From NCBI GenBank assembly GCA_001599815.1, contig BCIA01000007.1, positions 1,488,001-1,552,000 of the forward strand: 64,000 nucleotides of DNA. The letters are read 5' to 3'. Source of the stretch: Furcasterigmium furcatum. Its lineage: Eukaryota > Ascomycota > Sordariomycetes > Glomerellales > Plectosphaerellaceae. The position numbers and the translations under genes are program-made. Under the pieces are notes generated by a model. That model was not told the DNA's origin. It made no database searches and saw only the letters and a list, made by a program, of their open reading frames with translations. Shown piece after piece: positions 1 through 13,430 of this stretch (the stretch's first letter is position 1; every line of letters starts with the position of its first letter).

Positions 1-168
1 AAGAAGCTGGTCGCCGCCGGGCAGAAACCCGCGAGCGCCGACCCCAGCCTGATCAAGCAGGCCGATGGGGGCATCAAGAAGAAGAAGCGCGCGAACCGCC
101 GCACCGCCATGACGACCAACGTGCACATGCAGCACCTCCTCAAGGACTTCAGCGGGCAGAGGAAGTAG
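1..168 (+). CDS. 3' end of a lysine-rich protein gene (partial, function unknown)
   Basis: An open frame enters from the left edge and ends at TAG 166-168, giving the last 55 residues of a protein. The tail is very basic, with a KKKKR run followed by ANRR, and closes with HLLKDFSGQRK. Such Lys/Arg-rich ends are common in nucleolar and ribosome-assembly proteins, but I do not recognise the family and assign no function. The next gene is on the opposite strand and converges on this one, with about 550 nt between their stop codons. The coding call rests on frame and composition only. Confidence 0.55.
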   Translation, partial: KKLVAAGQKPASADPSLIKQADGGIKKKKRANRRTAMTTNVHMQHLLKDFSGQRK

Positions 169-715
169 CAGCATCGTCTGCCGATGCGAGACGCTTTCCC
201 CTTTGCTTTCCTTCTCTTTTCCTTTTTTCGAGTTCTTTCTTTTTCTCACGGACGGGGAGGGCGGTTTGTTTTATGGAGTTTGGGACATGCGGGACAGGGA
301 TGGCAATCTGGACCTGGACCTGGTCATTTGGGCGTCGCGGGCGTAAAGGATACCATTGCATCCCCGTATTATTATTATTTTACGGCGAGGCTGCCACAGA
401 GCGGGCAGCGGTGTATACCAAACGAGTATAGAGAAAAGTGCCGAGACTCAACCTCGGCGGCGGCCTTCAGGGGCAAACGGATGGGACGGCAGGCAGGTAG
501 ACTTGCGAGGCAGTCTCTGAATAGATACACAGGTGCACACATGTCTGTACCCCTGCGTGATTTCCGCCGCGGCTGTGAATGTGCATGCTGTGTCAACATC
601 CAGCCGACAATTGTTGCCCTAAGTCCCTAGGAGCCAAGCCAAGCCGTGTAACATTCGGTCAAGTACTCATCTTCACGGCCAGGGGCACCACGTGTTCAAC
701 CTCGGTAGCAGGCTT
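169..715. other. Convergent 3' intergenic region
   Basis: This 547-nt stretch lies between two converging genes. It has a pyrimidine-rich segment near 195-240 and a short TTA repeat near 367-383, both ordinary for fungal 3' untranslated DNA. The reading frames present on both strands have no recognisable domain. Confidence 0.6.
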
Positions 716-1641
716 TCATTGCGCGCTGTCGTCGATGAGAATGTCCTTCAGCCACATGCCCCTTCTTGGGCGGACAGGTACACCGTCGCTGCCCTCCACA
801 GTCTCCACGCTTTCGGCCCTCTGCTCCTGCTGTTGCTCCTGCTGTTCGGGCCTCGAGGCCTCGCGCAGCGCCCGCTCGAACACGCCCATGAGGACGTCGA
901 CCTCCTGCATCCCGCCGACGCGCCAGCGGCCCTGGACGGTGAGCGTCGGGACTCCCTTGACCACGGTTCCGCTCTGCGCGGCGTCGGCGTCGGTGTCCCG
1001 GAGGTCGAGAAGGGCCCGATTGGCTTCGGAAAGGGGCAGGCCGGCTTCTCTCGCGAGGTTCATCAACAGGGTTGGGGACGAGATATCCTGGCCGTGTTCG
1101 AAATGAGCGGCGAAAAGGCTATCTAGGAGGCGTGACTGGGGTGAAGGATAGGGATTGAGGACTGGGCCTGATGTCGAATGTGTCGCATCGGGGGGCTGGG
1201 AGGAGAAGTCTGCGGCCAGTGGCTGTGTCTGTGATGAGGAGAGGGTGCTCGCCACGGTATAGCGAGAGGCGAGACGGAGTAGGGCATGAGAGGCAGACGA
1301 ACTGCCCGTCATGCCGGCGCTGAGGCGGAAGTTGATACCAGCCTGAGCGCCGGCTTGGGCGATCCGATCTTGGAGTTCTTGCCGGATTGGCTCCAGAAGC
1401 TTGGACTTGGGCTGGCCTTTTTGCTAGTGTTAGCGATACAGTTCGAGGTATGAAAAGGGGATGTGCTCTTACCAGTCTTTTCGAGGTTGGGATAGAGATA
1501 GAAAGGCCTCCAGACAACGTCAAAGACGGCATCCGGGTGTTGGCCCCGAAACAGGTCCATGGCGTTGTCGAGGTACTTCTTGCCGATGTAACACCAGGGA
1601 CAGAGAGTGTCCGAGAAGACCTCGATCTGTATCCGCACCAT
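716..1641 (-). CDS. DsbA/FrnE-like thioredoxin-fold oxidoreductase
   Basis: Two exons (1641-1473, 1416-716) joined over a 56-nt intron encode 289 residues. The start at 1641 puts the conserved N-terminus MVRIQIEVFSDTLCPWCYIG first, with the CPWC redox motif at residues 14-17. The next part (VVWRPFYLYPN) matches the DSBA-like domain of the FrnE family. A GVP segment near residues 211-213 fits the cis-proline loop facing the active site. The acceptor that restores the frame is the second AG, giving ...EKTGQPKSK. There is no signal peptide, so a cytosolic thiol-disulfide or isomerase role is likely, with substrate unknown. The Gln/Glu-rich tail is low complexity. An in-frame ATG at 1725 would add 28 residues that look non-homologous. 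Confidence 0.88.
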
Positions 1642-4600
1642 GTCGTCAGTGTACCGGCTCTCCGGAGCTTCGCGATGTAAGCTGTGAAGAGAAGGGATGA
1701 GTGGCGAATAAGGGGGGCTGCCCACGGATTAGAAGCCAGGCTTTAAGTGCCGAGGGGTATTGTGATATTGGAGGACGACGGGAGGAAAGGACGGGGGGTA
1801 TCAAGGGCTAGTATTACAGAAAAAGGGCAAGGGATATATGTGATGGGCGACATGCCAGCGATTGGACATGTCCGTCGTCCCGATGAATCCAGGGGGTGGT
1901 GGACCGACCGGGGCAGCGCGCGGCGTCAGCGACCCCGTCGTCACCCCAGTCAGTGGCTTTGATCGTGGGGATGTGGTTGCCGAGCCCCATCCACGAGCAC
2001 ATCCCGTCCCATACATCCCATTCCCAGGACCATAACCCCCGGTCCTCGCTGTTGGCTAGCTTGACCCGGCCCGCCTGTGTGGTCACGATGTTGAGTTAGA
2101 AGGATTAGCCAAGTCTTGAATGTGCCAATGTCTCTGCCAAGATGTCGCGTTGGGGAAGGCTGAGAGACACCGGCAACGACGCCGCCGCCGCCCATGCGCC
2201 GGCTTGCGGCGCCTTGCGAAGGGGCCCGAGGAGAGGACGGGGCCAAGACAAGGCATACGAGTATAGGGCGACATGAAGAGAACAAAGCCTCTCTCTGATC
2301 ACTTGCAGGACCACGGGAAAAGAAAGCATGGCTGGGCTGGGGCTGGGATGGTTGGTCCGGTCTCGTTCAGCTGTAGGTATGGTAAGTTCCGCGCACGCTT
2401 CTGCTGGGATCCCGGCCGTGCTGAAGGGGCGTGACCCCGCTGCTGGATCGATAATTTCTATGCGAGACATGACTGACACGAAAAAAAGGCAAGACGATGG
2501 TCTCTGGCCAAGGGAATTAGACGCCTGGTCCGGGCCATGCGCGGGCGCCTTGCAAGGTATGACGAAGAAAGGTCCGTAGCTTTTCGGGGTGGCGCCCATC
2601 ACCGGGACCCGCATCCCTGGATGCTTATTAGCACGCAGGTGCTTGCGCCCGAACTTCATCGGCTGCACGTCCGCTGCCAGCGCGCAAGAGTGGACCTGAC
2701 TGACCGCCATCAGGCCACAATTCCACCCGTTCGTTGTCCGGGCACCTCAGGCCTCGTTGCGCCTGCTTGCGGATGAGACGATATGGCGTTCAGCTCGCTC
2801 GGGGGGGATTCCGGTCAAGGCCTGGGAGACGGCTCGGCGTGGGTGCGGGCGACCACGCGGACGTGAGACACTGACGCCACAACACGACCTTGCTGCTGGC
2901 TGCTGGCTGCTTGGGCACACATCGCCACCACCTCAGTCAGGGCTGTCCGCGTGGTGGAGGACGACTTTGCATGCCTCTGCCGCGGGCGACAGCCTATCGT
3001 GGGCCTCGACGCCCGAGGCATCGTCGATCAAGGGTGCTCAAACTTCGCACTAGCGAAATGTGACCGCTGCCAGAACGGCTGATCCTCCATCCAACAGAGA
3101 TGGACTCGGCCAACGACACGAAGAATGGCCATCGGTGGCCGTGCCGCTCCGCCAGCGCAGACGATGCGGCGGTGCCTGCCTCTGCCCGCCCTCTAGTCCG
3201 CGGTTGCAAAGACACAGGCCAGGGAGCGGGACAATCTTGGTGATGAGCATCTGGATATTGTGTGATTGATCACAAATCACATCGGCGATGGATGACCCCG
3301 AATAGGGGCCAGTGTTCTGTAGTTCAGCGAATCATCACCCTTAGGTGCCGTCGGCTGCCGCACAATCCCCGTCTGCCAGTGGTCGATACCGTGGTTCAGG
3401 TGGCGGGCACGGTGGAGGATGAACCCGTCGGTGGTTCTCCAGAGATTCTGGATTTGTCAACATCGTGGAATGGTCCTGTGCTTAATCGAGGCGCCCTGCG
3501 CCCGGGAACCAGAACCCTGTGCTCGCGTGTCGCTGGCGGCGCCTAGCCAGCGGTGACGACCTCTGGCCGACCTGGCCAGAAAGTAATCATGACCGCGAGC
3601 CAACGTCGCGCTCCTTGACCCCCGTGAGATGATGTGCTGTGACCACCGCCAAATCCCTCCACGTGCGTCGCCGCGCCAGCAGCCAGCCGCATGGGTGGGC
3701 GAGGCGCGGGTCCAGGCCATCGAGATCGTTCTACCCATGGACCGCCAGGAGCAAAAGTCCCTGTCTTGCGATCTCGACGCCGGTCGGTGTGCTCCGTGAT
3801 CGACGGGAGTTCAGGGATCAAAAGGCCAGCAGAGCATTTCTGTTCTAGACACGAGTTCGAAACAGAAGTGGATGTGAGCCAGAAAGACGAGAATCGGCCG
3901 TCTCTCAGCCCCCCCTTCATTCGTGGAAATACCTACCTGCCTGAGGCGGTATGTGGAGGTCGAAGAAGTGCAAGTCGAGTCGGGTGCCAAAAGGATGGGA
4001 GGAGGGAAAGTGGTCTCCGCCTGCCGCCCAGGGGCGTGCAGAAGGAGCCACCCACCCACGGGTCTGTCGCTCCCGCGCGCCGATCAACGCATTGGCCGCT
4101 GCATAAATTCGACTTGCTCCCCGCCGTCTGCACGGAACCTAGGAAACTTTGAACGGCCCGCAAAGGCTCAGCTCCTCACCGGCAGCACAGCGCTCTCCCA
4201 AACCCCCACCGGGCGACCAAGACATGGACATTCAGCTCGTACTCGTGACTTTGCCCCGGCATTTCCAGGTTTCCAGGTTTCAAGGGGGGCCGCCGGAAAG
4301 TTCCCTGACGAGTCCTTGCCCCCCTTGAACCCTTCCCATTGAATCCAGGCATTTCCCCGACAAGCAATGGTCCAAGCGCCGGCCGCCCCAAAACGAAACG
4401 AAACAAAAACGTGGGAAACACCACGGATTGACTTTAGCTTCCCTGACGACCTAGCGTAGTGTCGTCCGTGCTCGAGGTGGACAGAGCTCGGAGCTCACCC
4501 TCCCGTGTTTAGCTCTCAACGTGGGAACCACTCACTCCTGATCTGCGGCTGTGATCCCCTCGGCTCCGAGCATCACTCACGCGACACCACATGGCCGTCC

Positions 4601-5305
4601 GTTCGCAAGGTGGTGACTCGATGCGTTCATGTCACATATCACACTCGTCACCCCACGCACGGCCGCCCTCTTCTCGGCTGAGAAGCCGACCCGAACGCTC
4701 GGACATGTCGTGTCCTCACTCTCGCCTCACAACTTGCATCTCACGTCACCATCGTGGCATCTGGCAAGCCATTGCAATGAAAAAAACGCAGAATTTCTGG
4801 CCTACTCCTACATACACGGCAGTGCCGTCCCCTGTACTTTTTTTGGTGCCCGTCCTGCCATGTCCTTGGTGCCCTCTGGGCACATGTCTGCGTTCCTGCT
4901 CGAGAAACTCCGAGGGCCGACCCCCCTTTGCCTTGGGCTATGCATGATATGAGCCCAGTGTTCATCAGAGTCCGTCTTCCCTTCCCAAGTCTATAGAGCC
5001 CAAACGCGCGCAATTGTACAAAGCAAAACAGAACATGACTGGCCCCTTGGGCAGCGGAGGTATCGTTTCGGGGCGGGAACAACTCCTAATCGGAGCCCTC
5101 CCACCCTCGAGAGGTATTAGAAAGTCGTATGTATTTACCAGAGCCTCCGGCTGTTCCCCCGCACTGACAGCGCGGGGTGCATCATGATTGCCGAGAGGAT
5201 GAAACGAAGGAAATCGGTAGAGAGAAGAGTGAGCTCCCCTGTTCGTGGTACAGAGCGTCTGCACAGGCGACGGGAGCACGAAACTTGTGGCGGCGAGAAT
5301 CAGTT
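1642..5305. other. Gene-poor interval between the DsbA-like gene and the C2H2 factor
   Basis: About 3.7 kb without a gene I can support. It holds the promoter of the DsbA-like gene at its left end and the 3' flank of the C2H2 factor at its right end. Frames up to about 200 codons occur on both strands (for example minus strand 2105-2710), but none shows a domain, a plausible exon chain or codon use like the neighbouring genes. Short pyrimidine tracts and no long repeats are seen. Confidence 0.5.
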
Positions 5306-6832
5306 CTACTGAGCAGCAGCCCACAGCTCGCTCTGACGGCCCTTAACGTCATAACCACCAGTCGGGGGCTCGGTGCTCTGAGGGCGGCGCACCTGGCCGG
5401 GGTTGCCGTAGGAAAACATCTGGCCGCCGAGGCCAGGGGCGGGGTAGCCCTCGGGCTCCGGGTACATGTAGCTGTTGCCGCCGTTGCTGTGCGCGGGCGA
5501 GGCAACATGGGAAGGCGACTGCCAGCCGACGCTCGCCATGGCGGGACTGCCACCGGCGCTACCGGGGCCAGAGTGCTGCTCAATGCTGGGCTCGAGAGTC
5601 GGGGGAGGGATGCTGATGCCGTAGCCGGTAGGGTGCGAAGTGGGGCGGATTCCGTTGCTGTAGCCAGTCGAGGTCGTCGAGGCAGGGCTGCCGATGTGCA
5701 TGTCGCGCTGAAGGTGAACGGGCAGCGAGGTGTTGCCACCATACTGGAATTCGGCGTTGGCGCGCTGCATCTGGTCCGCGCTGGGCGACATGGAAAGGGT
5801 CCGCTGAGCCGGCGAGGGAGTAGTCAGGGGGGAACCACGGTTGGACATGCCATCGGCATCAGAACGAGTAGAGCCGGGTTTGACGCTTGCTCCCCGCGCA
5901 GTCAGGGCCGCGGCAGTGGCCGCAGCAGCCTCCTCAACGGTGCCAGTGTGATGATTCTGATGGCGAGTGAGGGTAGTACGCCGGGTGAAAGTCTTCTGAC
6001 AATCAGCGTAGGGGCACTTGTAGGGGCGCCTGCCATCGTGAATCCTGCGGTGTCGCGCAAGACTGCTGCTATCACTAAAGGGCTGCACAGAGGTTAGCCG
6101 GCTGCGCCGCATGTCATAACGAAGGGGGTGGAATGCTCACCTTGCCGCATCGCTCACACATGTGAGGCTTCTCGCCAGTATGGACGCGCTGGTGGACGGT
6201 GAGAGCAGAACGCTGGATGAACTGCTTGCCGCAGTCGGGCCAGTCGCAAACATGGGGACGAACTCCAGAGTGGATGCGTTCTAAGTGGGATTAGTACATT
6301 GATCTCAATAACCCCAAGAGAAACCCGACTCACCGTGACGAGCAAGATCGCTTCGTCGCGCAAAGCGCTTGCCACAGGTAGTGCAAGGATAAGCCTTGAC
6401 CTGCTGCTGGGCTTGCTGCTGGCCCTGCTGGCCAGAAGCATCGGGGGCCTTATACTGATGCATGGCCTGGCCCATGTTAGGAGGGCCGCCGGGGAGGATC
6501 ATGGTAACGACCGGAGGGGCGATGTGCTGCTGGCCGTTACCAGGCATAGACATGGGACCGTGACCCATAGGGCCAGGAGAAGGATAAGAGCGCGGTGCGC
6601 TGTCCAGGTGGCGGGGCGCCGAATAACGGGAGTGCTCGGACCCGTGAGGGGAGCCGGCGCGGTCCATGGGGGCCTCGGAAAGGTTTCGGGCAGTGAGCTG
6701 CGGCAGCTGAGGCATGTGACGCTCGGGGGTAGAACCCGACTGATGGTGGTGGTGGAGGGATGCCATACTGTGATGCTTCTGATCCATGATATTGCCAATG
6801 TCCATTACTTGGATGGGAGCCGACAGGATCAT
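5306..6832 (-). CDS. C2H2 zinc-finger transcription factor with four tandem fingers
   Basis: Three exons (6832-6334, 6280-6141, 6082-5306) give 471 residues; the introns are 53 and 58 nt. A Pro/His/Gln-rich N-terminus precedes four consecutive C2H2 fingers at about residues 148-260: CTTCGKRF...H, CDWPDCGKQF...H, CERCGKPF...H and CPYADCQKTF...H, with TGEKPH-type linkers. Each intron falls inside the finger array (after ARH and after ERCGK), which fixes the splicing. The C-terminal half is Ser/Pro/Gly-rich and probably disordered, as in activators. The fingers indicate sequence-specific nuclear DNA binding; targets are unknown. The first ATG is at 6832, with nearby in-frame alternatives (MDIGN, MDQKH). 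The nearly 10 kb gene-poor upstream region suggests a complex promoter or long leader. I do not name an ortholog. Confidence 0.9.
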
Positions 6833-9800
6833 GGGGACGAAGATTCGTAAGGATCGGAGGTCGAGGTCTTGTTCCTGGCGCTCGGATCACCTGTTCTGCG
6901 GGAGAGGTTCTAGCGCTCGGATCGCCTTGCGACGGGTAGGGATATGCTGGCTATTGAGCTTTGGCAGGATGTGCAACCTGGAAGGTGTTGGTCAACAGTC
7001 TGAACGGAAAAAGGCCAAGTAATAAGGGACATGGATCAGAGAGCTAAAGGCATCGACGCTCGCGACCGATCAAGTCGAGATGGCATCATGGAAGTTGCCA
7101 AAATATTGGGGAGGGAAAGTGAGGTTGGAAGAGTTGAACAAGTGCGGACGGTAAAAAGGAAGGGGCCGATGTGTTTTATCTGGCGGTGAAGAACGTACCT
7201 AGGTATTCGCGGTTGCGATTGGGTTGGCGGTTGGAATCGACGAGTCGAAAATGATCAACTCTGTTGGTACTGTTTATTGGTCCTTGACTCAGGAGTTCCG
7301 TAAAGGGAGCGTCGCAGGTGCGCGCGCTGTAACGAAAACGCGGTGGCGAGTGGTTTGTGGCCGAGATGGCGGTGGCGATCGTTGATGCCGTGGAGGCAAC
7401 GAAGTGAAGGAAAAGTCGCGTGCGGTGTGGGTTGGGAAAAGATTACAACCGGGTGTTGCTCCGCGGTGGGGGAGAAGGAGCGCGCAGAGGTGTGAAATCA
7501 CAAGACGCGTGCTTGTAGGGTCGAGGAAAGTGTTGAGTGTGTCGCGATGGATTAAGACACGCGTCGGGAGGATGTACTGGCGTGATGCAAAAAGTCGAGG
7601 GTTTCGTCGTGATGGATCGTGGCCGGCACTTCCCGCTTCAAGGTGTATCGAGTCGAACCGGACAAGGAAAGCCTGGCAATCGACGAGATGGATTGGATTC
7701 TGCCCAGAAAGACCAGTATCGAAGGTCTGGTCGATGAGCAGGTCGGAGGGAATCCCGGTCGGTGGAGGAGGAAGTTGCGTCGACTCGTTTCTCGTGAAAA
7801 AGGGGACGATGCGTCAGAGAGCAGGGGGCAGTCTGAAGTTTCCCCTGGAAGGGATGGGTGTTAGTAGGGAGAACAGCCAGAAAGAAGGACGAGAAGAGGC
7901 AAGGCGTCTGAAAGTAGACGGTGATGATAGGAGAGGGCGCTCGGCCGCAGACAAGGCGTGTGGTGCTGATGCCTTGACCTCGGCGAGGGTGGTGTGTTTG
8001 GGGAACGGTTTTGGGCAGACAGTGGTGAGAGATTCGTCGGGTGGTGAGGTAAACGTTGGAAACGCCAGCAGCCAAGACGCCTTGCCAAAATCGGGGGGTG
8101 CAGACGGGAGACCAGGCAGGGTTTTGCGCTGGCCGCATGTGTTAGGGGAAAAGTGGGGCGGGCTAGGGGAAAGGGGAGTGAATGCTGAGCTGCTGGCTGT
8201 GAATGGACCCGAGAAAAAATTGTCAGGGACTGGAGGGCCTGCGGCGTGACCGCCCGGGCAGGCACATTCAGGTGGTGGATCCGGACACCTCGGGCATCCG
8301 ACGGAGGTGGAGGGTGCAGATGCCACCACCTGCCGCCACAGCTGCAGCTGAACGGCGACAAGACAAGACAAGACACCCAAGTCGTAAGACCACACCCGAC
8401 CCCTGAGATCACCCGCGAATCCTCCGACGAGGAGGATCTGCCTGCTGCTCAAAGTCCCAGACAGCCGGGTTGGACCTTGCGGGTTGAGCCAGCACACAGC
8501 ACCGCAGGCCATGCTCCCTGTTACGGCATGAGGCAGCCGGCGGGTGATGCGTGGCCGGCGACCTGTGGCACGACCGGGGCCAGAGAACAAGACGGCCTGC
8601 CCTGGTTGAACAGAGCAAGGGCAGTAAAGGGGGCTGGAAGCTGACGGGCAGGGAGGAGTGCAACGACGGACGGGATAGACGGGACCAAGGAAAAGATTGC
8701 TTCGCCACTCACAGGATGAGATGCTGCCAGCTGAGGAAGGCAAAAAGGCTGCTGACGACTGAGGCTGGAAACGGGGACTGACAGAAACCGGGTATCAAAA
8801 AAAAGTCGTAAAAGGCGTCCTTCGTTTCGACAAAAGAAATGTGCAGTTGCTAGGGGCCTGTCACGGGCGATGCTGGCATGAACCGGTGGTCGGAAGAAGA
8901 AATGTTGATGACGACGGGTAGGGTATCACAGGCTGGAATACCTAGCGGTGGTGGCGATGATGATGAAGAGTCAAGATGGATGGTAGAAGAGACAGAGAGC
9001 GGACCATGCGGCGCGCTCGCGGATGGGAAGCTTTGGTATTATAACAGCCCGGGGCTCGTGGGAGCGAGCAGAGTGACTGGCCATTACGAGTAATCTCATG
9101 CTATGTACCGGCATATGACCTCCCATGCGTGCGGCCCCTGGCCTGGAGAGCGAGAACGGCATCATGACCCAGCTACCCACTGCCGCGGTGTCCATGGGTT
9201 GGGCAGGGAGATCTGCCTCGCCAACCCTCATTTGTTGCTGGTTTGGAGCAAAACAGCGTCCGAGCGGGCGCCCCAAGTCGAGGTACTTTGTTCGGCTCGC
9301 CCACCGCGTGAGGTATTCCTCTTCGAGTCTAGCACGGCCGTGGCAGTTTGCAGATGGGGAGGCGTTGAAACGAACCGATGATGAGATGAGGCAGCCTGGA
9401 AAATACAGCAGGCGGGCCAAATTGCCCACCTCAGCATGAGATGAGGCGAGTTGGGTATGGTTCAGGGGTTTGTCCTGAGCAGGTACCATCGCGGTACCCC
9501 GAACCGGTTGCTCGTGCATGCTGCTAATCGCGGGCTGCTGGGAGGTACACAGGCAGTACGCTGCCCGAAGCGGGCGGCGATCACCAGCTGCCCAGGTGGC
9601 ATCAATGGGACCGAACCCACTAAACCAGGGGTGGCCCAGCGACCCCCGGCCTACGCTACTAAAAATTCCGGCCAGGGAACAGCCCTGTGGTGTTCCTTCC
9701 CTGCCATGAGGTGGCGCGAAGTTGATGCAAGGACGATGTGAGGAAGCCACGCCTGCCAATACACAGCGATTGGATGCAAACCACGGCGGTCTTTCCTTCT

Positions 9801-12800
9801 CGTCGTGATGAATGGATGGGGCCGGAACTCCCCTCTTCTCCGAACACCACCACCTCAGGATATCTAATGCTCCCGTCCCGTCCTTCCTATGGGCATCACA
9901 TCACACCGAGAAGCTCATGACAAAATCACAAAGCAACCCAGCTTGCTGTGCGCCTCCCTTGCCTCGCTCTCAGTACCTACATACATGAGGTAGGGGGCCA
10001 CAAGCCTATTTCGATTCAAGATTCAGTCATTCCTCGGAGTCGCCGGTATATTCTAAACAGTCGTCACCGCATTTCCACCTGTCCTGGGCTGTCCTGGCAG
10101 CCACCAAACACCATCGACTTGTCACTCCTCCACCCCCCACTCTTCGGTCAGGAGCTGAGACAACAACCTGCTGGGTCGCCCATCCTGACCTGACTAGCCG
10201 GACTGGCTCCTCTTGGGCTTGTTGATCTGGTGTTTCTAGGCAAGAGTACGCACGTATCGACCGGATGATCCTGGTTCAGTCCAGGTTGTTTCGATCCGCC
10301 AGCATCGTTGAGGTGCCCATCGCGGTCGCCGCATGTGCGTGTACTTGGAATCAACGACGTTGGAACGGTTCAACGCCCGGCCCCGAGAGCAAATCAGCAA
10401 CGGCTGCATCAACGTGCCGAGTCCGCACAGACTAGTCGCTCTTGATTTGGCAATTTGCCTTGCCCTGCACCCGCAAATCAGGCGCTCAGACGCCGCATGT
10501 GTCGTCGGGTGAATCCCATTGATATTGAAACAAAACTGTCGGTCCGGTTCCGTCATTGTGGCCCCGGCGAGCGCAACTGTCGCATATTGGAGGAGCGCCA
10601 GCCCTTCGACGATCCCTGGCCTTCTAGAAGGCTTCCCTGGGCTCGGGCCACAACCATTTCGGCAGGGAGAAGGAAATGATCACCATGTGGCACTCCATCT
10701 GCAATGATCACTCAGTCAGCTGGCCACCCGACGACGCCCGCTAGTTGACGCCAACAAGCCAGTTCAGTAGTACCCAGACAAGCCAAGCATCCGCTGCATG
10801 CGTCGAGCCGACCATGTTGGCCTCATGCCCATCCTCGCCGCTCCAAACAGACCAGCGTTCCCGTTCTGCCTCGAATAGAGCGAGCTGAGGAGAGTCGGCA
10901 GACTCAAGGGCAACACCCCCCTCCACCAAGATCTCTAACGACGACCTGCAGGGAGGAGCGGGGCATGGCATGCCCGCAACCAAAGAGGCGCAACGTCAAT
11001 GGCTCCATGGGGAGACCGAGAGCACATGCATAAAGCGAGGAAATGAGGCTAACCCTGTCCGGAAGGCTTCCAGAACGACGCTAGAATGGAACGAGTGCGT
11101 GGAACGCAGGGATGTCATGGATCATCATCACAGGCCGCGAATTCCCCCTGCTGCGCCCCAGCCTCAGAAGCCTTCGAGAAGACACCCGGCTGCAACACAC
11201 GGGGGCGCCTTGACCAACGCATTGCATCATGATAAGGGAGATCCCCGTTCCTCAATGCTGGTCTGTGACCGAGAACATTCGAACCAGACCAGACTCTGCG
11301 GGACGTCGAACGCTGCCGCTCAACCGGTCTGCGAATGAGACACGGTCTCCGGGCGTGTTTCCCCTGAACGGGGAAAAGGGGGACTTTTCTTTGCATGAAC
11401 AATCATCGGCTGCAGACTCCCTCCCACACATTCATTTCCACTCAGGCGACTATTGCAGCTTCCGGAGCAGCCCAGGCAGATTCCACCTCCTCGACAGTAT
11501 TGTGTATCCATTCACCGGTTGCCCATCAGATTTGATGAAGCTGATCGCTAGCGTCTTATCGACTGTGAGCGCGTGGACCCCCAAGATAATTCGGGAAATT
11601 GAGAGATCACCACCACCACCCACCACATTGCGGAAAGTGGTGCGCAATCACCGTTGGCGGCGCGCCGCTACAACGGCTGCGTTTTTCCCAGCAAGGCCGC
11701 CACGACTCGATCAATACCCACGAGAGCGCCAGGTCGCCTGCACTAAATGGTGGCAACTCTCTCATGGAGGGACGTTTCAGGCGTCGTTGATAGCTTCGTC
11801 GGGCATCATGAGGGGCCACAATGGACAAATAGCCAGTCCCGTTGCCCCGGCCGGAAGATCGCCGCGATGCCAGGCGATGCTAGCTTCCAGGCATCTTCCA
11901 TGCGTCCTTCTGTCGATTCAGGGAGCTTCGTCCATCATGCGGCGGTGCAGACGGGAATTGAGGCCCTGCCTGGTCTGGTCTGGGGCAGATGACAGGGCCC
12001 AGCACCAGGGTGTTCAGGGCTGCTCATTGGGTAACATTACCCGTCATCTCCTGTTTCAGCCTCGAGTCCTTCAGCTCCTCGCAAATCCTTTCTATTTTTG
12101 ACTCGTTTTCTTTCCGCACCTCGTGTAGCGCTTCTCCTCCTCATCTAACCATCTCGTGCTAATCTGCTAGCTCAGGGCAGAGCCATGTGGTTGCCACGAA
12201 ATCTGCCAATAGCACCGCCTTGGCTTCCTGTCCTCTCGCTTACATGAGCCCCATGTCAGCAAGGGGAATCTACGTCGTCACGCCACCTGAGTGAGGATCG
12301 AGAGACCGAAAACGCATCCGATTTCTCGATTTGCTTTGGTACGCCGCGGGCACTCATCTGCTGGGTGGTCCTGTCACTTGACCTCACGCGACTTGTGGCC
12401 GTCCTGACCAGCCAACTCCAAACGAGGCCATGTAACGAGGAAGCGAACATTGACAACAACAATAAATGTTCAATCCCGAAATCCTGCGCTTCAAGCAAGC
12501 GATCCCACGCCCATCAGGACATCAGATCCTGCTTGGAGTTGGATGATCTACGCACGTAACGTGCTTGGCTTCGAAAGACGGCCTCAAAAGGCATCGACGT
12601 TGGTCCCATTGGCCTCCAGACAGGCAGACAAGTTCTCGGGTATTGACGACGGGATCATCTCCGATCCGACCTGACTGACGCACGATTTGATCTTGCGCAC
12701 ATTGATAGGTCCACTCACATTGTAGTCATGAGGCGGTTGGTCAGGTCACATAATAATGATCGGGAGCTTCGGCGTCCCTCCGAGGCGCGACTTACCTGAT

Positions 12801-13377
12801 GCATCGCCGAATCGTCGTGCTAGAGGCACCGGTCCAAACGGCATTTCCGCGTTTGCCCCCCTTCAGGCGCGGAGATCGCACGAGCCGAGATGGAAGTGGG
12901 CACGACGGGACATGACGAACGTCTTGAAGAGTTGTCAGCTCCACCGCCCAAGCCAGTCTCTGCCGACGGCGACTGGGCTGCCACGAGGCCAAGGCTTTTG
13001 ATGAGATGGTCTGTGTCCAGCCTTATTCGAGCTTCCATCAGTAATTACGAGACCGTTGAATAGATGTTCAAGGGGTCCCTGCCTACCCACTGGACCGGCC
13101 AAATCACCAAAGAACCAAAGCCGCTTCCGCACAGCTTGTTGCGCCTGGTGCAGTCCAGCGGCCGTTATATTTACGCTGTAACGTTCTGAGTTGAGTGGCT
13201 CGTGGAGAGCTGGCTGATTGAGTAGTCATGAAGCCGGGAGGCCGGGGTATCTCGCTGAGTCAGGTAGATCTAAGATGTAGCGAGTAGTTATTCGTAGATC
13301 CTGGCTGCCCAGCGAGCATTGGGCAACTGAAGCCGCACCGTTGAGCACGGATCAGTCCAGCCAACGACCATCGATTA

Positions 13378-13430
13378 ACGACGACGACGACTACTGCCAC
13401 TACTACCACCACTACTACTACTACCTACTC
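13378..13430. repeat. Trinucleotide repeat tract (ACG then ACT/ACC units)
   Basis: A run of ACG units passes directly into ACT/ACC units over about 53 nt, with a few interruptions. It lies in noncoding DNA and is an ordinary imperfect microsatellite. Confidence 0.85.

Noticed and set aside
5177..6097. 306-codon plus-strand frame
   Set aside because: It lies antisense to the C2H2 factor exons, whose four fingers are unmistakable. Its composition is the mirror of Ser/Pro-rich codons.
7404..8743. Overlapping long frames on both strands (281 and 309 codons)
   Set aside because: They overlap antisense to each other, have no domain, and lie in the probable promoter/leader of the C2H2 gene. Both look like products of GC-rich composition.
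8971..9759. 262-codon minus-strand frame
   Set aside because: No domain, signal peptide or membrane segments, and other frames in the same place are equally open.
11229..12101. 290-codon plus-strand frame
   Set aside because: Heterogeneous composition with frequent rare residues in a row, no family resemblance, and no plausible exon extension.
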